A stretch of DNA of 64,000 bases from NCBI GenBank assembly GCA_963812255.1, contig CAWEUM010000005.1, positions 1,116,001 to 1,180,000 of the forward strand. The letters run 5' to 3'. The notes beneath the pieces are model-generated. The model saw nothing but the letters and a program-made list of their open reading frames with translations. It made no database searches and had not been told where the DNA came from. A program made the position numbers and the translations under genes. The first letter of the stretch is position 1, and each line of letters opens with the position of its first letter. Of the stretch, positions 52,110 through 60,847 are shown in pieces. Origin of the DNA: DATJGR01 sp963812255. GTDB lineage: Bacteria > Pseudomonadota > Gammaproteobacteria > Pseudomonadales > Azotimanducaceae.

Positions 52110-52946
52110 ATGAACCACGCAGCCATTGCACCAGGTCGGACCGCCGTGATCACCGGAGGGGCCAGCGGTATCGGTCTCGCCGCGGCGCAACGCTTCATCG
52201 AAATCGGCATGAGAGTCTGCATCGCCGATGTCGACGCAGACGCGCTGGCAAAAGCGCAGCAGACCCTGGGCGAAAACGCCATTGCCGTGACCACCAACGT
52301 CGCTGATCTGGCCGCCGTGGAGCGGCTGCGCGATCGGGTCATCGACACGTTCGGTGAAGTGGCCATATTGATGAACAACGCCGGCACCGGGGGCGGTGGA
52401 GGTCCATGGACCGGCTACGACGGCTGGCAGCGCGTGCTCGGCGTGAACCTATGGGGCACGGCGCACGGCGTGCACGCATTTACGCCGATGATGATCGCGC
52501 AGCGTACACCGTGCGCCATCGTCAACACCGGGTCTAAACAGGGCATCACGAATCCGCCCGGAGATACTGCCTACAATGTCAGCAAAGCCGGCATCAAGAC
52601 ATTGACGGAAGCGTTGGCGCATCAGTTGCGCAACACCGAAAACTGCCGCGTGACCGCACACCTTCTGGTGCCGGGATTTACCTACACTGGGCTGACGAAG
52701 CGACGCCTACCAGAAAAACCGCCGGCGGCATGGCACCCGGAGCAGGTCGTCGATGAACTGTTGCGACGAATGGGAACCGGCGATTTCTACATCATCTGCC
52801 CGGACAACGATGTCACAACGGCAATGGACAACGCCCGTCTGCAGTGGAATACCGACGACATCGCCAAGAACCGGCCGGCGCTGTCGCGCTGGCACCCCGA
52901 CTTCGCCGCGGAGTTCGCCGCTTACATGAAGGGTATCCCGCGATGA
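52110..52946 (+). CDS. SDR family oxidoreductase
   Basis: The 278-aa enzyme has 'AVITGGASGIGLAAAQRFIEIG', 'ILMNNAGTGGGGG', catalytic Ser in 'VNTGSKQGITN' and Y-x-x-x-K in 'YNVSKAGIKTL'. AAGAGAGG precedes ATG 52110. The long C-terminus ('DNARLQWNTDDIAKNRPALSRWHP') is typical of larger SDRs acting on bulky alcohols. It belongs with the SCP2-like and hydrolase genes as a likely three-gene unit. Confidence 0.9.
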   Translation: MNHAAIAPGRTAVITGGASGIGLAAAQRFIEIGMRVCIADVDADALAKAQQTLGENAIAVTTNVADLAAVERLRDRVIDTFGEVAILMNNAGTGGGGGPWTGYDGWQRVLGVNLWGTAHGVHAFTPMMIAQRTPCAIVNTGSKQGITNPPGDTAYNVSKAGIKTLTEALAHQLRNTENCRVTAHLLVPGFTYTGLTKRRLPEKPPAAWHPEQVVDELLRRMGTGDFYIICPDNDVTTAMDNARLQWNTDDIAKNRPALSRWHPDFAAEFAAYMKGIPR

Positions 52947-52965
52947 ACGATGAATGGACAAGCCG

Positions 52966-53808
52966 TCAATAGTCCAGACGATAGCGATCGCCGTCGCGGA
53001 CGATTCGCCCCGCAGTCGGCGCGGCGAAGTGCGTGCCGATGATCAGCACCGGCCGGTCTGCGTACCGTTGCAAGAACCGCTCGCGCGTCGTGACCGATGT
53101 GAGCGGATCGACATCCGCGCTGCTCGACCACTGCGGATGCATGATCTGACACGGATGATGGATCATGTCACCGGTGATCACTGCTTCTTCGCCGCGCGAC
53201 GTAACGTGAACGCTGACGTGGCCAGGTGTGTGACCCGGCGTCGGTTCGAGCGTGATCTCGTCGCTGACACGGTGCGTCTCGTTCACCAGGTCCGCTAAGC
53301 CGCGATCGAAGATCGGCTGCACCGAATCTTCTATCACCGGACCATACTCCTGCGGCTCGCGACTCCAATGTCGCCACTCCTTCTCGGCGAAAAGGTAGCG
53401 CGCATTCTGAAACGTCGGCTGCCACTGTCCGTCGACGAGGCGGGTGTTCCAGCCGACGTGATCGACGTGCATGTGCGTGCACAACACCGTGTCGACGTGA
53501 TCCAGCGCAAAGCCGCGCTCGACGAAATCTTCGAGGAATCGGCCCTGCATCCGGTTCCAGCCTGGATACGTCCGGTCTTTGTCGTTGCCGATGCAGGTAT
53601 CGACCACGATGCACCGATCGCGCGTCTGGAGCACCAGCGTATGGATGCTGAGCACGATGCGCTGCTGCGCGTCGATGAACGGCCTCAGCCAGTCGATCGC
53701 GCCAAGCCGTTCCGGAGTCGCCTGCGGCAACAGATACGGTCCAAGCGATGCGGTGGTCAGTTCGACGATCTGGGTGATGCGTACATCACCGATCTGCCAC
53801 GTCAGCAT
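52966..53808 (-). CDS. MBL fold metallo-hydrolase
   Basis: This 280-aa protein has the zinc motif 'VLCTHMHVDHVGW' (HxHxDH), downstream His in 'EPTPGHTPGHVSVHV' and Asp in 'AVITGDMIHHP', then a final 'LIIGTHFAAPTAGR'. It resembles quorum-quenching lactonases and related alkyl hydrolases of the AHL-lactonase type, but substrate cannot be read from sequence. It converges with the SDR, with 19 nt between stops. Confidence 0.9.
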   Translation of the reverse strand: MLTWQIGDVRITQIVELTTASLGPYLLPQATPERLGAIDWLRPFIDAQQRIVLSIHTLVLQTRDRCIVVDTCIGNDKDRTYPGWNRMQGRFLEDFVERGFALDHVDTVLCTHMHVDHVGWNTRLVDGQWQPTFQNARYLFAEKEWRHWSREPQEYGPVIEDSVQPIFDRGLADLVNETHRVSDEITLEPTPGHTPGHVSVHVTSRGEEAVITGDMIHHPCQIMHPQWSSSADVDPLTSVTTRERFLQRYADRPVLIIGTHFAAPTAGRIVRDGDRYRLDY

Positions 53809-53915
53809 GTGTGCGTCTCCGCTTCAAACGTCCGTCGGTCCGCGAGCAGCATTGCAAATACAGGGGCGCTGATCAAAGATCCTCTGTCACCGGTGGAAAT
53901 CGACAGGGTACCTCA

Positions 53916-54698
53916 ATGCAATACGGCGATGTAGAAGTCACCCGGAACGGCCATGTCGCGGTGCTCGAAATTCAGCGTGGACCGAACAATTTCTTCGATA
54001 CGCAACTGATCAATTCACTTGGCGATGCGTTCGATGCACTCGACGCGGACCCGGAATGCCGCGCCTCGGTACTGTGCGCACAGGGCAAACACTTCTGCGC
54101 CGGCGCGAATTTCTCCGACCGCGGCCAGCAGAGCGAACGCGCCTCGCGTCGCGCACAGGACGGCAACCCGTTGTACAGCGCCGCGGTGCGCCTGTTCGGC
54201 GCGCGCAAGCCGATCATCGGTGCCATTCAGGGCGCGGCGGTCGGCGGCGGCTTCGGCCTGGCGCTGCTACCGGATTTTCGCGTCGCCTGCCCGCAGACGC
54301 GATTCACCGCCAACTTCGTCAAACTCGGCTTCCATCCCGGTTTCGCGCTGACCTATACGTTGCCACGACTGATCGGCCAGCAGCGCGCGAACCTGATGTT
54401 TTACACGGGGCGACGCATCGACGGTGAGACGGCGTACGCGTGGGGACTGGCGGACGTGCTGACCGATCAGGAATCGATTCGCGAGGGGGCCATCAAACTG
54501 GCTGCAGAGATCGCCGAAAACGCGCCGCTCGCCGTGATGTCGGTGCGCGCGACAATGCGCGACGGCCTCGCCGCCGCCGTCAAAGCGCAGACCGATCACG
54601 AGTTCATCGAACAATATCGACTACAGCAAACCGAAGATCACAAGGAAGGCGTGCGCGCGGTTGCGGAGCGGCGACCGGGCAATTTCAAAGGGCGCTGA
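53916..54698 (+). CDS. crotonase (enoyl-CoA hydratase/isomerase) family, non-canonical active site
   Basis: The 260-aa crotonase-fold protein has 'HVAVLEIQRGPNNFFDTQLI', oxyanion region 'CAQGKHFCAGANFSD' and 'IQGAAVGGGFGLALLPDFRV'. By alignment from memory with rat hydratase, the first catalytic Glu (GGCELA) is Gly, and the second (QPEILLG) falls in 'TANFVKLG', which has no Glu. It therefore probably catalyses another crotonase reaction. Start at ATG 53916. Confidence 0.85.
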   Translation: MQYGDVEVTRNGHVAVLEIQRGPNNFFDTQLINSLGDAFDALDADPECRASVLCAQGKHFCAGANFSDRGQQSERASRRAQDGNPLYSAAVRLFGARKPIIGAIQGAAVGGGFGLALLPDFRVACPQTRFTANFVKLGFHPGFALTYTLPRLIGQQRANLMFYTGRRIDGETAYAWGLADVLTDQESIREGAIKLAAEIAENAPLAVMSVRATMRDGLAAAVKAQTDHEFIEQYRLQQTEDHKEGVRAVAERRPGNFKGR

Positions 54699-54712
54699 CG
54701 GCGCTCCGCCGT
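54698..54712. terminator. short hairpin between convergent genes
   Basis: ACGGCG and CGCCGT arms surround the loop CTC, exactly filling the gap between the crotonase stop and the next convergent gene. A weak T-rich stretch follows on the plus strand. A possible bidirectional terminator. Confidence 0.4.
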
Positions 54713-55333
54713 TCAGTCTTTCTGCTTCACTTTCTTCAACACGCCTTGCTTGTTGAATTTGCAGACGAACTTCTTGGCCTTGTGACCGGGCGCCTGGAGG
54801 TGCCCGACAACACGGTATTCTCCATCGTCCTTCACGGCAGGCTGCGTCGTGATGTAGCGCGGACTTTGGTTGAACTTGCCCGCGGCTTCGCTTCGGCAGT
54901 ACGCCGGCATGTCGTGCATCCGTACCTGCCTCGGTCCGCGATTGTCGTCGTTTTGGTAACCGCCGTTGTTGTGGTTGTAATTCGACCCGTACTGCGAGTC
55001 ACCGTGAGAGGTTCCGATGGTCGACCGGACACTGCGGAACTCGCGATCGCGGTTGAAGCGGCATTCGAACGTGTCCAGTTTGGACCCGTTGCGCCGATAC
55101 TGGCCGGAGACCGAGTAGCCGGAGTCGGTGCGCTCCAGAGGCAGCGTCGTGATGTCGCGCGGGCTGACGTTGAACTTGGACGCCGCCTCCCCCTGGCAGT
55201 AGCGCTTCATGTCTCCTTCCGCGACCGGCCGTTCGGCTAGCGCCGCATTGGAGGCCAGCGCCAGAGCGGACGCGACGGCCAGCTGTTTCAGACCCGCAAT
55301 GTAGCCTCCATTGTTCAAAATCCCCTCCTCCAT
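54713..55333 (-). CDS. secreted protein with two tandem homologous domains (hypothetical)
   Basis: The 206-aa protein from ATG 55333 has a signal peptide ('AVASALALASNAALA'). Two repeats of about 60 residues follow. Repeat 1 has 'MKRYCQGEAASKFNVSPRDI' and 'DTFECRFNRDREFRSV'. Repeat 2 has 'MPAYCRSEAAGKFNQSPRYI' and 'KKFVCKFNKQGVLKKV'. Each has one pair of Cys that may form a disulfide. A Gly/Asn-rich linker ('YNHNNGGYQNDD') joins them. The family is unknown to me; periplasmic location is likely. Confidence 0.7.
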   Translation of the reverse strand: MEEGILNNGGYIAGLKQLAVASALALASNAALAERPVAEGDMKRYCQGEAASKFNVSPRDITTLPLERTDSGYSVSGQYRRNGSKLDTFECRFNRDREFRSVRSTIGTSHGDSQYGSNYNHNNGGYQNDDNRGPRQVRMHDMPAYCRSEAAGKFNQSPRYITTQPAVKDDGEYRVVGHLQAPGHKAKKFVCKFNKQGVLKKVKQKD

Positions 55334-55742
55334 CGAGTTCAGGTTGGATGGCTGGTCCGAGCATCGAACTGTCGAACCGTCTGAAACCGACGGCACGATA
55401 TCGGCTCAACCATGCAGGGACAACCCCCGAACTCCGAGGCGCCTATCAGTGGGACGCGCGCGCGTCGGCCTTCGGTGATGCTGGTACGAAGCGAACCTCG
55501 TTACCGGAATCACCGCTCGGCTCGCTTCTTCTGTCGCTCGGCTTCGTCGACAACAACAGTTGGCTGCCGCAATTTTCACTGGGCCGGCCGATTGGTCTAT
55601 ATCGAGCGTGGCGGATGGCTCCATTTCGATCATGACGCAAGCCGCGCCAGAACGATTCGCTTGGCAGACGATTGCAGCGAGTGTCGTCTTCATCAGGCAA
55701 TGCTGCAATATTGGCAGGTGGCCAAAGCACAGGAGATTCACG
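55334..55742. other. intergenic region without a recognised gene
   Basis: About 410 nt lie between the tandem-domain protein start and the next plus-strand start. Frames here are short and lack start signals. One plus-strand frame around 55590-55750 ('YIERGGWLHFDHDASRA') looks somewhat protein-like and could be a decayed or missed small gene, but I cannot support it. Confidence 0.3.
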
Positions 55743-56513
55743 GTGTCTTCAATCTGCCTGGTGACGGCGCTGTGCGATCCGCCCGGCGAGCTTCTCCAAA
55801 AGGCGGAACGCAACTGGCCCGCGCTTCAACGGCGGTTCTCTCGTGTCGCCGTCCACCTGACCGATGACACGCATGCGGATTGGCATCGATTCTTGAGCGA
55901 GCAAGGTGTACCGACCGCGCAGGCCAGACGAGGCTGGGATTTCATCGGCCTGCACCGCCGCCGATCACTCGAATTAGGGCTGCGTCATTTCGCGTGCGAA
56001 CGCTTCTTCTATGCCGATCCCGATCACGTGCTGCGCTGGGTCGAGCGATATCCGGATGAGCTGGATTCGGTGCTTCGCGACGCTCACTGTGACTGCACGG
56101 TGATTGGTCGGTCGGACGCGGGGTTCAACAGGACGCCGGCTCGGCTGAAAGCGACCGAGGCCATCGTGAACCACATCTATCGGCTGATCACCGGCCACCC
56201 GTGGGATCTGCTGATGGCCGCGAGAGTGTTGTCGCGCCGCGCGGCGGAACTGATCGTTGCGCAGTCGAAGGTGGACACGTTGGGCAACGACGTTGCCTGG
56301 CCGCTGCTGGCGGCGCAAAACGGCTTGACCCTCGACTATGTGCAGGCTGATGGTCTGACGTACGAAACCAATACAGTCTATGCGCACGATGGCAACGACA
56401 TGTTGGATGACGATCCACGGTCGTGGATGTTGCGAGTCTACGCAGCAAATCAGCAGGTGGACGCGATGCGGCCCTTCCTGAATGGGGTGGACCCGGATCT
56501 GGTTTCGACGTAG
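55743..56513 (+). CDS. hypothetical protein, possible glycosyltransferase-like
   Basis: The 256-aa product begins at GTG 55743, chosen because AGGAGA lies 7 nt upstream and the sequence then reads 'SSICLVTALCDPPGELLQKA', a plausible first beta-strand. Features: 'FACERFFYADPDHVLRWVE', 'CDCTVIGRSDAGFNRTPARL' and 'VDTLGNDVAWPLLA'. A D-x-D-like 'DPD' and a Rossmann-like start hint at nucleotide-sugar chemistry, but this is weak. No neighbour clarifies its role. Confidence 0.5.
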   Translation: MSSICLVTALCDPPGELLQKAERNWPALQRRFSRVAVHLTDDTHADWHRFLSEQGVPTAQARRGWDFIGLHRRRSLELGLRHFACERFFYADPDHVLRWVERYPDELDSVLRDAHCDCTVIGRSDAGFNRTPARLKATEAIVNHIYRLITGHPWDLLMAARVLSRRAAELIVAQSKVDTLGNDVAWPLLAAQNGLTLDYVQADGLTYETNTVYAHDGNDMLDDDPRSWMLRVYAANQQVDAMRPFLNGVDPDLVST

Positions 56514-56532
56514 ATGGCGCCACGGCGCGAGG

Positions 56533-57297
56533 TTATTCGATGCTCACGGCCGAAGTTCCCGACAGCCATCCACCGGTCGCCTGGATAGGTTCGTCATTCG
56601 CATCGACAACCCAAACAGCCACCGCTTGATGACTCGCAAGGTCTGCTTTGGACACGTCGAACGACGCATGCCACGTATTGTCCGCCCGTTCCGATCGACT
56701 CAACTGCATCCAATCCAGTTTGCGAACGACGAATGCATGGCGCAACGTCTTGCCTGCGTTTTCTCCGCGACGCACCTGCGTCGTTTGATCTACCTGCAGC
56801 CAGGCGAACGCGACCCGCGGCCGGGTGAGATCGTTGGTGCTGTCGAAGCTGACGTCGGCAAGCGATTCCCGGATACGCACTTTCAATACGCCGGCGGCCT
56901 TGTCGGGCAACTGTTCGTATGCGCGCGGCGCCAGACGCCACGTGCGCCATTCGTTGCCGGCAACGAATACACCCGGTGTGTAGACGCCGGTTCCGGCATG
57001 AGCCGCGGTAAGCGCCTGCAGTTCATCGAACCGTTTCTGTCCGAAACGATCGCGCCAGCCGAGGCCGTCCCAATAGGTCACGTGGAATGCCACTGGCACG
57101 AACTGCGACCACAAGCCGTTGGCATCAGCGAGATTTCTCATCCACGCATCCGCCGGCGGACAACTGTTGCAACCTTCGGAGGTGAACAGCTCGATCAGCG
57201 GCGTCGCCCGTGCGGTGCTTTCGAACGCCGAGTCGCTGTGCGCCGCGACCGGGTGCAGCAACGCAACGATCAACGAAATCAAACCTTGCCAGGTCAT
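56533..57297 (-). CDS. DUF1223 family secreted thioredoxin-like protein
   Basis: The 254-aa protein has a signal peptide ('LISLIVALLHPVAAHS'; start at ATG 57297, ATG 57354 being longer). It then shows the family signature 'PLIELFTSEGCNSCPPADAWM', whose C-x-x-C resembles a thioredoxin redox site. 'VAFHVTYWDGLGWRDRFG' and 'YTPGVFVAGNEW' are also typical of DUF1223. It is probably a periplasmic redox-active protein; partner unknown. Confidence 0.88.
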   Translation of the reverse strand: MTWQGLISLIVALLHPVAAHSDSAFESTARATPLIELFTSEGCNSCPPADAWMRNLADANGLWSQFVPVAFHVTYWDGLGWRDRFGQKRFDELQALTAAHAGTGVYTPGVFVAGNEWRTWRLAPRAYEQLPDKAAGVLKVRIRESLADVSFDSTNDLTRPRVAFAWLQVDQTTQVRRGENAGKTLRHAFVVRKLDWMQLSRSERADNTWHASFDVSKADLASHQAVAVWVVDANDEPIQATGGWLSGTSAVSIE

Positions 57298-57476
57298 TCG
57301 TCGGTGCAGGGTTCTCACATGACGCGTCCTGATCCAGCATTCGTGTGTCAACAAGTACGCTCACGATCACCGAATGGTTACACGCATCTCGTAGCGCCCG
57401 ATCGTGCTGCTGACACCACGCTGTCAGGACCACGCGCGTATGCTCGCAAGGCCACCTACAACGGGAGAGATCGAAC

Positions 57477-57845
57477 ATGAGCACCGAAACAGTAGCCAGG
57501 AAGCTGGTCGAGTTGTGCAACGCGGGCCAATCGGAACAGGCGATGACCGAACTCTACAGCCACGACATCGTCAGCATCGAAGCAAGCGGTACGCCGGAGA
57601 TGCCTGCGCGGATGCAAGGTATCGCGGCTGTCGAGCAAAAGAGCGCCTGGTGGTTCGCGAACAACGAGGTGCACAGCATGACCGCGGAGGGTCCTTTCAT
57701 CGGCAACCGCGAGGATCAGTTCGCGGTGAGGTTCGACATCGATCTGACGCCCAAAGGCGGGCAGCGAACACGGATGGTCGAAGTCGGACTCTACACGGTC
57801 CGCGGTGACAAGATTGTCGAGGAAGCGTTTCTTTACTCGGCCTAG
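57477..57845 (+). CDS. SnoaL-like / NTF2-fold protein
   Basis: This 122-aa single-domain protein has 'ARKLVELCNAGQSEQAMTELYS' (first helices), 'GIAAVEQKSAWWFANNEVHS' and 'DQFAVRFDIDLTPKGGQRTR', ending 'IVEEAFLYSA', the usual NTF2 strand order. Such proteins are isomerases, cyclases or ligand binders. GGGAGAG precedes ATG 57477. It stands alone between opposing genes, and no active-site acid or base pair is diagnostic. Confidence 0.85.
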   Translation: MSTETVARKLVELCNAGQSEQAMTELYSHDIVSIEASGTPEMPARMQGIAAVEQKSAWWFANNEVHSMTAEGPFIGNREDQFAVRFDIDLTPKGGQRTRMVEVGLYTVRGDKIVEEAFLYSA

Positions 57846-57873
57846 CCTGCGGCGCGCCGCGCGGGGAACAGGC

Positions 57874-59280
57874 TCAAATCCCGCCGCGGCGCCGCTCCAA
57901 CTCCACCCGGATCCGCGCGTGCTCGGTCTCGTCGAGCTTGAAGCGCATCATCATCGCCGAGCCGATCGCGTAGCACACAAGCGGGAACAATCCGTACAGC
58001 GACACCATTGCCACTTGCGTCGTCATTGATTGATGCTGATTGGGCATGAAGCCGGATGCCTGCAGCACGAAGCCGGTCAGCAGCAGCATCACGCCGGTCG
58101 CGCTCTTGTAGACGAAGCTCCACGCCGAAAAGTACGAGCCTTCCTTGCGCTCACCGGTGAGATATTCGTCGTAGTCGATCACGTCGCCCTGAATCGACGG
58201 GCCGACGGTGCCGCCGCAACCCGCCGCCAGGCCGGCAAAAATAGCAGCGAGCACGATCACCCAGATCCGCGTCGCTTCCTCGGCAATGAACGGCAGCGAA
58301 AACATCACCCCGAATGAGACGCCGGTCAGCAGCATCGAAAAGATCCACATACGGATCTTGCCGAAGCGGCGCGACAACGGAATCCACATGGGTACAGAGG
58401 CCGTCGACGGAATCATGTACGCGAGGATGATCGCAGGCGCCAACTCGAGGCGACCGACGACGTATTGCGCAACGTACAACGTCAGTGCGCCGATCGCGGC
58501 CGAGCCGACGTTCTCGATGAACGTGACGATGATCAACAGACGCGCGTGCGGATTGCGCCACACGTCGGCGAACGCCTTGTACGGCAATCCGATCGGGCGA
58601 TTCTGAAATTCAGCGCGCTCGCGTAATTTCCACACGGCAAACAACACCATCCCCAGCATCAATCCGGATGCCAGCCACGAGATCCACTCGGCGGCGGCGC
58701 GGGTCGCCTCCGGCCCCTTTGCTTCCGCGTTGATGAAGATCTGCATGCTCGCCAGCGCCAGGATCGACCCCAGCGTGAAGGCGGCGTGACGCAGACCGAA
58801 CAGGCGGCTGCGTTCGTGATAGTTGGTCGTCAACTCGGCACCGAGCGACATGTGCGGCACGTTGAACAACGTGATCGCCGAATAGAAGCCGACCACGCCG
58901 ACCGCCATCCAGATAGTCAGCCCGAACGTCCCCATTGCCGTTGGCGGCGAAAACAACATCACGAATGCGGCACACGTCGGAATCACGCTGGCAAGCATCC
59001 AGATGCGTCGGCGACCCATCGGATGCTTGGTTCGGTCGCTGAGATAGCCGACGATCGGGTCGGCCACCGCATCCCATACCCGCGATATGCTGAAGATCAC
59101 GCCCATCACCGCCGGCGCAATCAGCAGCACATCGGTGGAAAATTTCATCACGTACAACGACAACAGCAGGAACATGTAGCCGGCGCCGACACCGGGCGCG
59201 CCGTATGCGAATACCGTGCTCCACGCGATATGGTCGGATCGATCCGAAACGGGCTCCACAGACTTCTGAACGGCCGACAT
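57874..59280 (-). CDS. GPH-family (MelB-like) MFS cation symporter
   Basis: The 468-aa membrane protein has about twelve helices. MelB-type motifs are 'FSISRVWDAVADPIVGYLSDRTKHPMGRRR' in blocks (cation-site Asp residues and the RTK..GRRR loop), 'LFNVPHMSLGAELTTNYHERSRLFGLR' in parts, and 'GDVIDYDEYLTGERKEGSYFSAW'. It probably imports a glycoside or other small solute with Na+ or H+. It is 31 nt upstream of nothing on its strand; the SDR at 59312 precedes it by 31 nt in transcription order, so SDR and transporter form an operon. Confidence 0.9.
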   Translation of the reverse strand: MSAVQKSVEPVSDRSDHIAWSTVFAYGAPGVGAGYMFLLLSLYVMKFSTDVLLIAPAVMGVIFSISRVWDAVADPIVGYLSDRTKHPMGRRRIWMLASVIPTCAAFVMLFSPPTAMGTFGLTIWMAVGVVGFYSAITLFNVPHMSLGAELTTNYHERSRLFGLRHAAFTLGSILALASMQIFINAEAKGPEATRAAAEWISWLASGLMLGMVLFAVWKLRERAEFQNRPIGLPYKAFADVWRNPHARLLIIVTFIENVGSAAIGALTLYVAQYVVGRLELAPAIILAYMIPSTASVPMWIPLSRRFGKIRMWIFSMLLTGVSFGVMFSLPFIAEEATRIWVIVLAAIFAGLAAGCGGTVGPSIQGDVIDYDEYLTGERKEGSYFSAWSFVYKSATGVMLLLTGFVLQASGFMPNQHQSMTTQVAMVSLYGLFPLVCYAIGSAMMMRFKLDETEHARIRVELERRRGGI

Positions 59281-59311
59281 GGGTAGCACTACTTCGGGAC
59301 GGAAGCGCAGA

Positions 59312-60091
59312 TCACGCGTTGCGGATCGTCAGGCCGCCGTCCACCGGCAACGCGACGCCCGTGATGAAGCTCGCCGCGGGCAGCACCAGGCTCAGCGTGC
59401 CGTGTGCGACTTCTTCCGGATCCGCGTAACGCCGCAGCGCAACGCGTCGCCGGGCAAATTCCTGCTTCTTGTCCTCGGGAATGCCCTGCGTCATGCCGGT
59501 GCGGATCGGGCCTGGACAGATGCAATTGACGGTGATGCCCTCGCCGCCGAGTTCGACCGCCAACGAGCGCGTCAAACCGATCACCGCGTGCTTTGCCGAG
59601 GTGTACGGACTGCCAAAGCGCGTCGCACCGAGTCCCTCGGTGGAGGCGATGTTGACGATGCGTGGCGCTTTTGATTTGCGCAGATGCGGCAGCGCGGCAC
59701 GAATCGTCCGCGTATGCGCGGTGATCAGCACGTCCAGCGATTTCTGCCACGCGGCTTCGTATTGCTCGCTGTCGATCGCGACACCGATGGAAATACCGGC
59801 GTTGTTGACCAGAATGTCGATACCGCCAAAGTGCGCGGCGATCTCGGCGAACACTCGATCGATCGCATTCCGATCGGCCAGATCGAGGGTCCAGCCGCGC
59901 GCAACGTGCCCGGCCGTCTCGATTTCGGCAACGACCTTCTCGAGATCGGCACCGTTGAGGTCGATCGCCGCGACCTTTGCGCCTTCGTCGGCGAACAGTT
60001 GCGCGGTCGCGCGCCCCATGCCACTGGCGGCGCCGGTGATAATGGCGACCTCGCCTTCGATGGACCGACTGAGCTTCGATAGGCGTACCAT
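59312..60091 (-). CDS. SDR family oxidoreductase
   Basis: This 259-aa classical SDR starts at ATG 60091 right behind AGGAGG. It has 'AIITGAASGMGRATAQLFADEG', 'DILVNNAGISIGV', 'NIASTEGLGATRFGSPYTSAKHAV' (Ser and YxxxK) and 'ALPVDGGLTIRNA'. It is 31 nt upstream of the GPH transporter on the same strand, so substrate uptake and oxidation may be linked. The substrate class is unknown. Confidence 0.9.
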   Translation of the reverse strand: MVRLSKLSRSIEGEVAIITGAASGMGRATAQLFADEGAKVAAIDLNGADLEKVVAEIETAGHVARGWTLDLADRNAIDRVFAEIAAHFGGIDILVNNAGISIGVAIDSEQYEAAWQKSLDVLITAHTRTIRAALPHLRKSKAPRIVNIASTEGLGATRFGSPYTSAKHAVIGLTRSLAVELGGEGITVNCICPGPIRTGMTQGIPEDKKQEFARRRVALRRYADPEEVAHGTLSLVLPAASFITGVALPVDGGLTIRNA

Positions 60092-60318
60092 AGGGCCTCC
60101 TGGTGGGCGGTTTGATTCGAATTCTATCCGGAACCCGCCTGTCGGACCGCAAAGATCTTCCGCGGCATCCGGCCGATGGCCGCGTCCATCCGATGGCAAG
60201 TCTCACTTCACGCTCCTGAAGTGGACAGTAAGACATCGCATCGAGCTGACCAGCCCACCCAACCATTGAACTGAGGGGGTAATCGCCGCAAGATAGCCGC
60301 GTACCGAGGAGATCTGGG

Positions 60319-60768
60319 ATGATGTCGATTGCGCGTCTAGGGGTCTGCCTCATTCTGTTCATCGTGACCGCGTGCGCCACGGCCCCCGAAGATCAAGCCG
60401 TGCTCGCGGGAACAGCCAACGTCGCCGAATTCGTCGATCTGCCGCCCGACGCAGTCTTCGAAGCGACTCTCGAAGATGTCTCACGCGCCGATGTGGCCGC
60501 GACTAAAATTGGCAGCAGCCATCTCGATCCGGCGGGATCGCCACCTTTTCAGTTCAAGATCGCATACGACCCCGGTCTGATCGACCCGCGCCATCGCTAT
60601 GCCGTTAGAGCGCGTATCGTTATGGACGGCCGCATGATTTTTACATCCGATACCGTGTATCCGGTGCTGACTCGTGGGGGCCCCGACAACGTAAACCTGC
60701 TGTTGCAGCGAGTCCCGATCGGCTCGAAAAACTCGACGCGAACGGCAACTCCATCGAATCTACGCTGA
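60319..60768 (+). CDS. YbaY-like lipoprotein
   Basis: The 149-aa lipoprotein has lipobox 'IVTACAT' (Cys about residue 19). The body matches the YbaY family: 'FVDLPPDAVFEATLEDVSRAD', 'PPFQFKIAYDPGLIDPRHRYAVRARI' in parts and 'SDTVYPVLTRGGPDNVNLLL'. YbaY is a glycine-zipper-like envelope lipoprotein of unknown precise role. Preceded by GAGGAGATC at ATG 60319. The HdeD-like gene follows 79 nt later. Confidence 0.88.
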   Translation: MMSIARLGVCLILFIVTACATAPEDQAVLAGTANVAEFVDLPPDAVFEATLEDVSRADVAATKIGSSHLDPAGSPPFQFKIAYDPGLIDPRHRYAVRARIVMDGRMIFTSDTVYPVLTRGGPDNVNLLLQRVPIGSKNSTRTATPSNLR

Positions 60769-60847
60769 AATAGGTGCTCGTTCGAACCGGGCAATGGCAA
60801 TCATTCCGCCAACGATCACTGACAACCTAACTGCGAAGGAGACAACA

